In this document: piece by piece, positions 1 to 5,698 of the stretch
How the letters are laid out: each line of letters opens with the position of its first letter
How positions within the stretch are numbered: position 1 is the first letter of the stretch
Source: Alphaproteobacteria bacterium UBA7371
Lineage (GTDB): Bacteria; Pseudomonadota; Alphaproteobacteria; UBA8317
Reading direction: 5' to 3'
Assembly: GCA_002469865.1 (NCBI GenBank)
Contig: DKOD01000110.1
Span: 1 to 5,698, forward strand
Length of the DNA stretch: 5,698 bases
Notes under the pieces: generated by a model
Seen by the model: only the letters and a program-made list of their open reading frames with translations
Told to the model about the DNA's origin: nothing
Database searches by the model: none
Made by a program: the position numbers and the translations under genes

Positions 1-93
1 TATGAGGTTGCCGAAACGAAGGTAATGCAGGTTTTGGACGCAGCCCGTAAGCACGAGCATCCATTAAAATGCACCATGGAAAAAGATAGCTGA
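1..93 (+). CDS. clpS: ClpS, ATP-dependent Clp protease adaptor (C-terminal part only)
   Basis: Frame 1 is open from the window edge to a TGA at 91-93 and gives 30 residues beginning YEVAETKVMQVLDAARKHEH and ending PLKCTMEKDS. This is the conserved end of ClpS: the AETK helix and the terminal HPL.CTMEK block are family hallmarks. ClpS is a small cytosolic adaptor that binds N-degron substrates (proteins with bulky hydrophobic N-terminal residues) and docks on the N-domain of ClpA, changing what ClpAP degrades. The upstream part, including most of the N-degron pocket, lies outside the window. It sits directly before clpA on the same strand, the usual clpS-clpA order. The gap of about 90 bases suggests joint transcription, although a hairpin lies between the two genes. 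Confidence 0.95.
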   Translation, partial: YEVAETKVMQVLDAARKHEHPLKCTMEKDS

Positions 94-128
94 GACAATA
101 TTCGGCAAAAATAATTTTGTGGTTTGAC

Positions 129-149
129 GTGGACGCTATCTCGCGCCAC
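129..149 (+). other. Hairpin between clpS and clpA, possible attenuator
   Basis: GTGG (129-132) pairs with CCAC (146-149), and CGC (134-136) pairs with GCG (143-145). This leaves a single bulged A at 133 and a 6-base loop (137-142). The stem is followed by a weak A/T-rich run, ATTTAATT (150-157). This resembles a leaky intrinsic terminator or an mRNA-processing stem that could lower clpA expression relative to clpS. The T tract is interrupted, so strong termination is unlikely. Function is inferred from shape alone. Confidence 0.35.
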
Positions 150-170
150 ATTTAATTCTAGCAACAAACC

Positions 171-179
171 AGAGGGTGG
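171..179 (+). promoter_or_regulatory. Ribosome binding site that decides the clpA start
   Basis: The purine-rich AGAGGGTGG (171-179) is the only good Shine-Dalgarno candidate before clpA. It overlaps the in-frame GTG at 176, so it cannot serve that codon. It stands 5-9 bases before the in-frame TTG at 185, which is normal spacing. This favours TTG 185 as the real start. Confidence 0.6.
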
Positions 180-184
180 ATGTC

Positions 185-2479
185 TTGGCCAGTTTTGACC
201 GGGAACTTGAGAACAGCTTAAAACGAGCTTTGACCATTGCAGCAAAGCGTGGCCATGAATTTGCAACATTAGAACATTTGCTTTTGGCGCTTTGCGATGA
301 TGCCCATGCCCAACAGGTCATGCTTGGCTGTGGCTTGGATGTGCCAGCCTTGCAAACAAATATTGATGAATTTTTGTTGGAGCAGTTCGACAACTTGCCT
401 CTTCCCGAAGAAAGCGATCCTCGTCCGACCTCTGCCTTTCAGCGCGTGGTGCAACGTGCCGCCATTCATGTGGAATCTTCTGGGCGCGGCGACGTGAATG
501 GCGCAAATATTCTGGTGGCAATTTTTGCAGAACGCGAATCCCATGCGGTTTATTTCTTGAACCAATTGGGTGTGACCAGATTTGATGTGGTGAATTATAT
601 AAGCCATGGCATGCCCATGGATTCGGCTGGTCAAGATCGGGTTCGTCAGGATGCTGAACCGGTTAGTGAAGCCCCAGATGATGCGAATGACCCACTGAAG
701 CAATATTGTGTGAACCTTAATGAAAAGTCGCGCTCAGGTCGTGTGGATCCGCTAATTGGGCGTGACCAAGAAATCATGCGCACGGCTCAGGTCCTAGTTC
801 GTCGCCGCAAAAACAACCCTTTGTTGGTGGGGGACCCAGGTGTCGGTAAGACCGCCATTGCTGAGGGTTTGGCACGGATGATTGTTGAGGGAAATGTCCC
901 TGATATTCTCAAATCCGCAGAGATCTTTGCCCTCGATATGGGCGCACTTTTGGCCGGCACACGCTACCGGGGTGACTTTGAGGAGCGTCTTAAGGCGGTC
1001 ATCAGCGCCTTGGAAAAGCAAGACAAAGCTATTTTGTTTATTGATGAGATTCATACCATCATTGGTGCTGGCGCCACATCCGGTGGTGCCATGGATGCAT
1101 CCAATTTGCTCAAGCCAGCCCTGCAGGAAGGCTTGCTGCGCTGCATAGGATCGACCACCTATAAAGAATATCGGCAGATTTTTGAAAAAGACCGAGCACT
1201 TTCTCGTCGTTTTCAAAAGATTGATGTGGTGGAGCCAACTGTTGATGTTGCCCGAAAGATTCTCACCGGTCTCAAACCATATTTTGAAGAACATCATGAC
1301 GTGCGTTTCACCAATGATGCCATCAAAACCGCGGTGGAATTGTCTGACCGTTATATTCGTGACCGCCGACTTCCCGACAAAGCCATCGACATCATTGATG
1401 AGGCCGGTGCGGCGCAGCAACTGCTGGCACAGTCACGCCGCAAGAAGGTGATTGGCGTTAAGGAAATTGAAAAGGTTGTGGCCTCCATTGCTAGGATTCC
1501 GCCAAAGAGCGTGACCCAGAGCGAGTCTGAAGTGCTTGAAGGACTCAAAACATCCCTGGAACGGGTTGTTTATGGGCAAAGTGATGCCATTGATGCCCTG
1601 GTTCAAGCGGTGCAAACATCCCGTGCCGGATTGCGTGAGCCGGATAAGCCTGTGGGCAATTACTTGTTTGCCGGTCCTACCGGCGTGGGCAAAACAGAAA
1701 TTGCCCGCCAGCTGGCAAGTCACTTGGGCATTGAACTCATCCGCTTTGACATGTCTGAATATATGGAACGCCACACGGTTTCGCGGCTTATTGGTGCGCC
1801 GCCCGGATATGTGGGTTTTGACCAAGGCGGATTGCTTACTGATGCGGTTGATCAACACCCCCATTCGGTGTTGTTGCTTGATGAAATTGAAAAAGCCCAT
1901 CCTGACATTTTCAATGTTCTGTTGCAGGTGATGGATTCTGGTCGTTTGACAGATCAGAATGGCAAAACGGTCGATTTCAGAAATGTTATCATTGTCATGA
2001 CCAGTAATGCTGGTGCACGTGATTTGCAGCGCACGGCCATGGGTTTTGCCAATGCGGTGGGGCAAGATGATGCCTCGGGTGCCATCAACCAAACATTCTC
2101 TCCTGAATTCCGCAACAGGCTTGACGCCATTATCTATTTCAATGCGTTGGTCCCTGAAGTTATGGGTTCCATTGTGGAGAAATTCCTCATGGAGCTTGAG
2201 GGTCAATTGATGGAGCGTAAGGTTGAGATTAAGACCAGCCCTGACGCCATCGCTTGGCTTGCTGAAAAGGGTTATGATCCGCTTATGGGTGCGCGCCCCT
2301 TGGGCCGTGTGATCCAAGAGCATATCAAAAAACCATTGTCCAATTTGCTGCTTTTTGGTGTGCTCAAGGATGGTGGCGTTCTTTCCATTAGCGTGGAAGA
2401 AGACAAAATCAAACTCGAGGGGCGCCCCCATGATGGGCGCGGCAAGGGCAAATCACGCCAGCAAAAAGTCGATGCCTAG
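185..2479 (+). CDS. clpA: ClpA, ATPase subunit of the ClpAP protease
   Basis: ClpA is a hexameric cytosolic AAA+ unfoldase that recognises substrates directly or through ClpS and threads them into ClpP. Numbering from TTG 185 (764 aa; E. coli ClpA has 758), the Clp N-domain covers about 1-145. AAA module 1 has Walker A GDPGVGKT (216-223) and Walker B ILFIDE (283-288). AAA module 2 has Walker A GPTGVGKT (497-504), Walker B VLLLDE (562-567) and sensor-2 GAR (702-704). The ClpP-docking tripeptide is MGF (619-621), where IGL or IGF is usual. The absence of a ClpB-type middle coiled coil separates it from ClpB. TTG 185 is preferred because it has a well-spaced ribosome binding site and gives MASFDREL, like known ClpA starts; GTG 176 would add three residues. 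The last residues (about QKVDA) and the stop appear to come from an IS3-family transposase relic that continues in the same frame. Confidence 0.96.
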   Translation: MASFDRELENSLKRALTIAAKRGHEFATLEHLLLALCDDAHAQQVMLGCGLDVPALQTNIDEFLLEQFDNLPLPEESDPRPTSAFQRVVQRAAIHVESSGRGDVNGANILVAIFAERESHAVYFLNQLGVTRFDVVNYISHGMPMDSAGQDRVRQDAEPVSEAPDDANDPLKQYCVNLNEKSRSGRVDPLIGRDQEIMRTAQVLVRRRKNNPLLVGDPGVGKTAIAEGLARMIVEGNVPDILKSAEIFALDMGALLAGTRYRGDFEERLKAVISALEKQDKAILFIDEIHTIIGAGATSGGAMDASNLLKPALQEGLLRCIGSTTYKEYRQIFEKDRALSRRFQKIDVVEPTVDVARKILTGLKPYFEEHHDVRFTNDAIKTAVELSDRYIRDRRLPDKAIDIIDEAGAAQQLLAQSRRKKVIGVKEIEKVVASIARIPPKSVTQSESEVLEGLKTSLERVVYGQSDAIDALVQAVQTSRAGLREPDKPVGNYLFAGPTGVGKTEIARQLASHLGIELIRFDMSEYMERHTVSRLIGAPPGYVGFDQGGLLTDAVDQHPHSVLLLDEIEKAHPDIFNVLLQVMDSGRLTDQNGKTVDFRNVIIVMTSNAGARDLQRTAMGFANAVGQDDASGAINQTFSPEFRNRLDAIIYFNALVPEVMGSIVEKFLMELEGQLMERKVEIKTSPDAIAWLAEKGYDPLMGARPLGRVIQEHIKKPLSNLLLFGVLKDGGVLSISVEEDKIKLEGRPHDGRGKGKSRQQKVDA

Positions 2480-2638
2480 ACCGCCCACATCGAGTCGGAA
2501 TCACCTAGAGCGAACGGATATTGCGGAAGCTTCAACGGGTGAATGTGCGGCGGGTCGCTGAACCGTGAAATCTTCTATTCGCTGCGTGACGCAAAAAAGT
2601 TTGCGGGGTCGTTCTTGCGCCACCATTGCCTGACATGA
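2480..2638 (+). pseudogene. Decayed fragment of an IS3-family transposase (OrfB, integrase core C-terminal part)
   Basis: Reading on in the clpA frame after its TAG gives TAHIESESPRANGYCGSFNG, then a TGA (2540-2542), then MCGGS and LNREIFYSLRDAK (2558-2596). From memory of the family, IS3-type OrfB proteins carry T.YIEPGSPWENGYCESFNG, about six residues (like KLRDEL), then LNREIFYSLREAK near the last acidic catalytic residue. The spacing here is identical without gaps. The catalytic Glu of the WEN motif reads as Ala (PRANGY), and a stop interrupts the frame. After about 2599 the family likeness is lost; the frame ends at TGA 2636-2638. A shifted frame (2596-2649) ends LAPPLPDMMMH, faintly like the PPAPE tail of these proteins. 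No terminal inverted repeat or target duplication was recognised. It is an inactive relic, and its homology may begin inside the last clpA codons. Confidence 0.75.
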
Positions 2639-2647
2639 TGATGCATT

Positions 2648-2693
2648 AAAAAAAGACGGCTAGGCGGAGACTTTATCGCTTAGTCATCGCCTA
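2648..2693 (-). terminator. Possible intrinsic terminator of the minus-strand operon
   Basis: TAGGCG (2661-2666) pairs with CGCCTA (2688-2693), and GACT (2669-2672) pairs with AGTC (2682-2685). A 2x2 mismatch separates the two stems, and the loop is 9 bases. On the minus strand the stem is followed, after six bases (GCCGTC), by seven T residues (complement of 2648-2654). This is the order expected for a Rho-independent terminator of the operon that ends at 2781, about 90 bases away. The gap between stem and T tract is longer than ideal, so efficiency is uncertain. On the + strand there is no T tract after the stem. From 2700 to 2780 nothing recognisable was seen. Confidence 0.45.
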
Positions 2694-2780
2694 ACGGCAG
2701 AATTTAAATACAGCGATTTAACAAAACCCCAGCATTTCAAAGCTCTACACGCCAGGTAAGTTGACCCTTGCAATTGATGC

Positions 2781-3917
2781 CTAGCCATCTTCTTTGCGGA
2801 AGGGTGTCATTTCTTGATATTCGTTGATGGCCCGATCCACCATGCCTGTTTCATGCCTTAAAAAGTTTGCAACAGCATCGGCCAATCCTAAGTGCTGAAC
2901 ATAATGGATGGAGTGGGTTGCGACGGGTTCAAAGCCCCGGGCAATTTTGTGTTCCCCTTGAACACCTGCCTCAACATGGGAAAGATTATGTGAAATGGCA
3001 TGTTCAATGGTCTGGTAATAGCAAAGTTCAAAATGCAGACCATCCAATCTTTTGATGCAGCCCCATTGGCGGCCAAACAAACTATCCGAGCCACACATGC
3101 TCCAGGCCCCGGCAACCATTTTATCGCCATCAAATGCCGCTGACAGACGGAGGCAAGACCCCATGCGCTCTTGCAGCAAAGCGAAGGTGTCGCGGTTGAG
3201 GTATGCCTGTCCCCATTTTCTATCCACGGTGGCATCATGGGCCTGACAAAATCCGTCCCAATGCTCAGGCTTGATATCGTCACCACAAAGAAATTCGATG
3301 CGCAGGCCCGAATCCTGAACCTTGGCACGCTCTTTGCGAATTTGTTTTCTTTTTCGTGAGTTGAGGGCAGCCAGAAAATCATCAAAATCTTTGTAATTTC
3401 GGTTATGCCAATGAAATTGCAGATCCTTGCGCAACATGAATGGTGGTTTGGTCTCGTTCGCTTCACCGCGTGCAAACAAAAGATGAAATGAAGAAAATTG
3501 CTGTTGGTCCAGCCATTGGGCAAGCACGCCAAACATATCCCCCAATTGATCCTGGTGGGGTGTGATGAGCCTCTGACCGGGAACAGGGGTAAAGGGGATG
3601 GCACTTAATAATTTGGGGTAATACCTGCCCCCAGCTTGTTCAAAAGCCCGGGCCCAAGCATGATCAAAAACATATTCGCCATAGGAATGGCTCTTGGCAT
3701 AAAGCGGCAATAAGGCCCTGGCATCGCCATCTTTTTCCAAGATGAGATGGGCAGGTTGCCAGCCCGTCTCGCTGCTTGCCGCGCCGCTTTCTTCCAGTGC
3801 AACGAAAAAGTCGCGCCGCAGGAAGGGGCAGCGATTTCCCTCATCCCCAAGCAAGCGTGACCATGAAGATGCATCGACGGACTGGGCGGAATCATGAACC
3901 TTCACATGCCAAGTCAT
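2781..3917 (-). CDS. FemAB-like protein (PF04339/DUF482 type, GNAT-fold)
   Basis: This 378-residue protein matches by eye the proteobacterial family once called DUF482, annotated as peptidoglycan biosynthesis/recognition or GNAT-family proteins. Conserved blocks in order are FDHAWARAFEQAGGRYYPKL (84-103), the segment from HWHN (169-172) through FDDFLAALNSRKRKQIRKER (178-197), and EAGVQGEHKIARGF (316-329). The basic SRKRKQIRKER stretch and the GEHK..RGF block are family signatures. The fold is related to FemAB/GNAT acyltransferases, but substrate and reaction are not established. No signal peptide or membrane segment is visible, so it is probably cytosolic. It is the last gene of the minus-strand operon and starts 9 bases after the RidA-family stop. 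It has no clear ribosome binding site of its own, so coupled translation is likely. Length and motifs look complete. Confidence 0.85.
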   Translation of the reverse strand: MTWHVKVHDSAQSVDASSWSRLLGDEGNRCPFLRRDFFVALEESGAASSETGWQPAHLILEKDGDARALLPLYAKSHSYGEYVFDHAWARAFEQAGGRYYPKLLSAIPFTPVPGQRLITPHQDQLGDMFGVLAQWLDQQQFSSFHLLFARGEANETKPPFMLRKDLQFHWHNRNYKDFDDFLAALNSRKRKQIRKERAKVQDSGLRIEFLCGDDIKPEHWDGFCQAHDATVDRKWGQAYLNRDTFALLQERMGSCLRLSAAFDGDKMVAGAWSMCGSDSLFGRQWGCIKRLDGLHFELCYYQTIEHAISHNLSHVEAGVQGEHKIARGFEPVATHSIHYVQHLGLADAVANFLRHETGMVDRAINEYQEMTPFRKEDG

Positions 3918-3926
3918 GGCAAGGGA

Positions 3927-4397
3927 TCATGAGGAGATGAATGTAGCCTCGATTTCAACGGGAGCTCCTAGGGGTAATGATGCCATGCCCACAGCGGCGC
4001 GCGCATGGGATCCTCGGCTTTCGCCAAGGATATCACTCAACATTTCAGATGCGCCATTGATGATTTTGGGATGGTCTTTGAAGTCAGGGGTCGATGCCAC
4101 AAATCCGCGAATAATGAGGCAACCCATGATGCGTCCAAGATCATCATCAACTGCCTGGGAGAGTTGGGCAAGAATATTGATGGTGCAAAGCTTTGCGGCC
4201 TTCACGGCTTCTTCAATGCTCATGTTATCTCCGACAACACCCTGATGCATGAGTTTGCCATCCTGCAAGGGAAGTTGGCCTGAAATGGCGATCTGTTGGC
4301 CCAAATGACGGTAAGGAACATAAGCGGCAAGAGCTGCAGGAGCCGCAGGAAGTTCTTGGCCTGTTTTTTCAAATACGAGTTGTTTGATGGAAATCAT
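3927..4397 (-). CDS. RidA/YjgF/YER057c/UK114-family protein
   Basis: This 156-residue protein belongs to the Rid superfamily, trimeric cytosolic proteins. The archetype RidA hydrolyses reactive enamine/imine intermediates made by pyridoxal-phosphate enzymes. Seen here are AYVPYRHLGQQIAISGQLPL (25-44), GVVGDNMSIEEAVKAAKLC (53-71), and the C-terminal HARAAVGMASLPLGAPVEIE (131-150). In that last block R133 matches the substrate-carboxylate-binding Arg of RidA and E150 the conserved Glu. It is longer than classic RidA (about 128 aa) and has the SLPLGAPVE signature of the longer YjgF-like subgroup, so enamine deaminase activity is plausible but not assured. The ATG at 4397 is chosen because a strong GGGGAGG lies 6 bases upstream; the frame could open 32 codons earlier, but that stretch lies inside the glycosylase gene. 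Its start overlaps the glycosylase stop (ATGA), and the next gene starts 9 bases after its own stop. Confidence 0.9.
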   Translation of the reverse strand: MISIKQLVFEKTGQELPAAPAALAAYVPYRHLGQQIAISGQLPLQDGKLMHQGVVGDNMSIEEAVKAAKLCTINILAQLSQAVDDDLGRIMGCLIIRGFVASTPDFKDHPKIINGASEMLSDILGESRGSHARAAVGMASLPLGAPVEIEATFISS

Positions 4398-5032
4398 GAT
4401 GTGCCTCCCCGGGACAAATCTCTTGCTTGTGCCAATACTGACCGAAACATTTTCAAAGTCAGCCTGTTTGTGTTCATGTTGTAGCGCGAACAATGGTAGC
4501 TGTCCTGCACCAAATATGGCCCCACCGAATGTGTCGCGCCATGGGCAAACTTACCTTCACTCATTTTCCCACCAAGGCTTTTGAAAATATTATCATGGGC
4601 AAGTTTGCCAAGGGCAAGGATAACTTTCAGGCGTCTCATCGCCTTGATTTCATTGCTTAGGTAAATCCGACAATTGTTGGTCTCAGTGGCAATGGGCTTG
4701 TTTTCAGGGGGCACACAACGCACCGCGTTGGTGATCCGAAGATTATTTAACATCAGGCCATCTTGAGCATGGCCTTCATATCTTCCCGTCGCCAAATCAA
4801 GCTCCAGCAGCAAGGGGTATAATGTGTCGCCAGCCCCATCGCCGGTGAAGGGGCGGCCAGTTGCATTGGCACCACGCAGGCCGGGTGCCAGGCCCACAAT
4901 CAACATTTCAGCTTCCAAGGGGCCAAAACTTTGAACGGGTCGGTTGTGCCAGGTGGGCTCTTTTTCCTGCCATTGGGCGCGAAAGCTGGCCAACCTTGGG
5001 CAAGATCCACAATTATGCGGCGGCTCAATCAA
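4394..5032 (-). CDS. Uracil-DNA glycosylase, family 5 (UDGb type)
   Basis: Removes uracil (and in studied relatives some other deaminated bases) from DNA, starting base-excision repair. In this 212-residue protein, C8, C11, C106 and C121 (CGSC, AVRC, NNCR) are placed like the 4Fe-4S cluster ligands of family 4/5 enzymes. Motif A is GLAPGLRGANATGRPFTGD (47-65). It lacks the acidic residue of family 4 (GEAPG), and its GAN.TGR.FTGD block marks family 5. The second motif is SYHCSRYNMNTNRLT (178-192), with Cys where many relatives have HPS. The start is TTG at 5032; its TTGA overlaps the TGA of the NYN gene, and no good ribosome binding site is seen, so it is probably translated by coupling. The start places the first Cys pair near the N-terminus, as in the family. 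The gene ends with an ATGA overlap into the RidA-family gene. Confidence 0.93.
   Translation of the reverse strand: MIEPPHNCGSCPRLASFRAQWQEKEPTWHNRPVQSFGPLEAEMLIVGLAPGLRGANATGRPFTGDGAGDTLYPLLLELDLATGRYEGHAQDGLMLNNLRITNAVRCVPPENKPIATETNNCRIYLSNEIKAMRRLKVILALGKLAHDNIFKSLGGKMSEGKFAHGATHSVGPYLVQDSYHCSRYNMNTNRLTLKMFRSVLAQARDLSRGGTS
4404..4410 (-). promoter_or_regulatory. Strong ribosome binding site for the RidA-family gene
   Basis: The complement of CCTCCCC reads GGGGAGG, 6 bases before the ATG at 4397. It lies within the last codons of the glycosylase gene and fixes the downstream start. It is the strongest Shine-Dalgarno sequence in the operon, so this gene may be translated more than its neighbours. 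Confidence 0.75.
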
Positions 5033-5619
5033 TATTCGTCTGCACTCATGCCTTGGGACGGTTCGTGATGGTTGGTGTTATCTTGGCGACCAAATTGTTC
5101 ACGCAGATCATCCAAGTCTAGGAAAAAGTCTGCCTGCCGGCGAAGCTCATCGGCAATCATGGGTGGCGAAGATTTGATGGTCGACATCACGGTGACCCTA
5201 ACAGCTCGGTGCTGCAAAGCTTCCACAAGCCTTCGAAAGTCACCATCGCCTGATATGATGATGGCATGGTCAATTCGGTTGCTAAGCTCCATGGCATCCA
5301 CCGCCAATTCAATATCCATATTTCCTTTTATTTTTTCCCGCCCTTGGGCGTCGGTGTATTTTTTTGTTGGTTTTGAAATGATGGTATAGCCATTATAATC
5401 CAACCAATCGACCAACGGCCTGATGGGGGAATATTCCTGCTCGTCAAACATAGCAGTATAATAATAGGCACGAATGAGGCGGCATTTTTTTGCCAATTCT
5501 GAACGTAGACGGCGGTAATCGATGTCAAATTCAAGGGCCCGGGCCACGGCATAGAGGTTTGAGCCATCGATGAACAACGCCGTGCGCTCATCGGGATATA
5601 CCGGCAGCTTATCTTGCAT
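5029..5619 (-). CDS. LabA-like NYN-domain protein (PIN-fold putative ribonuclease)
   Basis: This 196-residue protein has a single NYN domain (about 12-170) of the LabA/DUF88 group, related to PIN nucleases. The acidic metal-site residues are visible: D18 in LFIDGSNLY (15-23), D102 and D108 in NMDIELAVDA (100-109), and D125 and D127 in ISGDGDF (122-128). This set suggests a metal-dependent RNase, but substrates of bacterial LabA-like proteins are poorly known. The tail after about 175 is polar and probably disordered. No signal or membrane segment is seen. The ATG at 5619 has a short AGG 8 bases upstream (5628-5630). It is the first gene of a four-gene operon, with its stop overlapping the start of the uracil-DNA glycosylase. 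A role in nucleic-acid processing or repair is inferred only from domain and neighbour. Confidence 0.92.
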   Translation of the reverse strand: MQDKLPVYPDERTALFIDGSNLYAVARALEFDIDYRRLRSELAKKCRLIRAYYYTAMFDEQEYSPIRPLVDWLDYNGYTIISKPTKKYTDAQGREKIKGNMDIELAVDAMELSNRIDHAIIISGDGDFRRLVEALQHRAVRVTVMSTIKSSPPMIADELRRQADFFLDLDDLREQFGRQDNTNHHEPSQGMSADEY

Positions 5620-5654
5620 GCTAATAACCTAAAAAATATTAAAAATATAAATTG

Positions 5655-5683
5655 GTTATGACTGTTCCCGCATGGCACTTCAA
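5655..5683 (-). promoter_or_regulatory. Putative sigma-70 promoter of the NYN-UDG-Rid-FemAB operon
   Basis: On the minus strand TTGAAG (5683-5678) and CATAAC (5660-5655) are separated by exactly 17 bases. Each box matches the TTGACA/TATAAT consensus at 4 of 6 positions. An A/T-rich leader (about 5620-5651) follows up to the first start codon. It is the only reasonable promoter seen before the operon. No operator or riboswitch is visible, and no gene could be assigned to the bases up to the window edge. Confidence 0.4.
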
Positions 5684-5698
5684 GGCATGTGGCTGGAG

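Noticed and set aside
124..156. clpA promoter made of TTGACG (124-129) and TTTAAT (151-156)
   Set aside because: Each box is good alone, but the 21-base spacer is too long for a sigma-70 promoter and no better -10 fits.
1433..2431. Long open frame (332 codons) on the minus strand inside clpA
   Set aside because: It lies antisense to well-conserved ClpA motifs, shows no recognisable domain, and is explained by the codon use of clpA.
2590..2605. Small perfect inverted repeat CGCAAA/TTTGCG
   Set aside because: The stem is only 6 bp with no following T tract on either strand, and it lies within the transposase relic, so it is likely chance.
2575..2643. Small minus-strand ORF beginning MHHHVRQWW
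   Set aside because: It has no ribosome binding site, is only 23 codons, and is antisense to the transposase relic.
4398..4493. N-terminal extension of the RidA-family protein by 32 residues
   Set aside because: It overlaps the glycosylase coding sequence, has no family likeness, and the strong GGGGAGG before 4397 marks the real start.
5658..5698. Possible start of a + strand gene at the right edge (ATG at 5658 or 5672)
   Set aside because: No ribosome binding site precedes either ATG, the short readable peptides are unrecognised, and the bases overlap the likely operon promoter.

Overview
The window reads as part of an alphaproteobacterial chromosome. The evidence is the clpS-clpA pair with a typical alphaproteobacterial ClpA N-terminus, a family 5 uracil-DNA glycosylase with a HCSRYN motif, a LabA-like NYN protein and a FemAB-like (PF04339-type) protein of the kind common in that class. 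Base composition is moderate and codon use is ordinary. No phage, CRISPR, tRNA or rRNA gene was seen.

Left part, + strand: the last 30 codons of clpS (1-93), a short gap with a small hairpin, then complete clpA (185-2479, probable TTG start). Together these encode the N-degron adaptor and the double-ring AAA+ unfoldase that feeds ClpP.

Middle, 2480-2780: no intact gene. The first half is a decayed fragment of an IS3-family transposase (OrfB). It lies in the same reading frame as clpA and begins directly after the clpA stop, probably a few codons before it. The present clpA terminus therefore seems to have been made from insertion-sequence DNA. The second half holds a hairpin with a T tract on the minus strand, suited to ending the convergent operon, and nothing else recognisable.

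Right part, minus strand (5619 down to 2781): four tightly packed genes, read right to left. They are a LabA-like NYN-domain putative nuclease, a family 5 uracil-DNA glycosylase, a RidA/YjgF-family protein and a FemAB-like acyltransferase-fold protein. The first two junctions are 4-base stop/start overlaps (TTGA, ATGA) and the last is a 9-base gap, so this is almost certainly one translationally coupled operon. A plausible promoter lies at 5655-5683. The last 79 bases of the window contain only this leader and promoter.

The genes themselves are mostly housekeeping types. The most unusual items are the hidden transposase relic at the clpA terminus and the four-gene coupled operon, whose shared role is not obvious.
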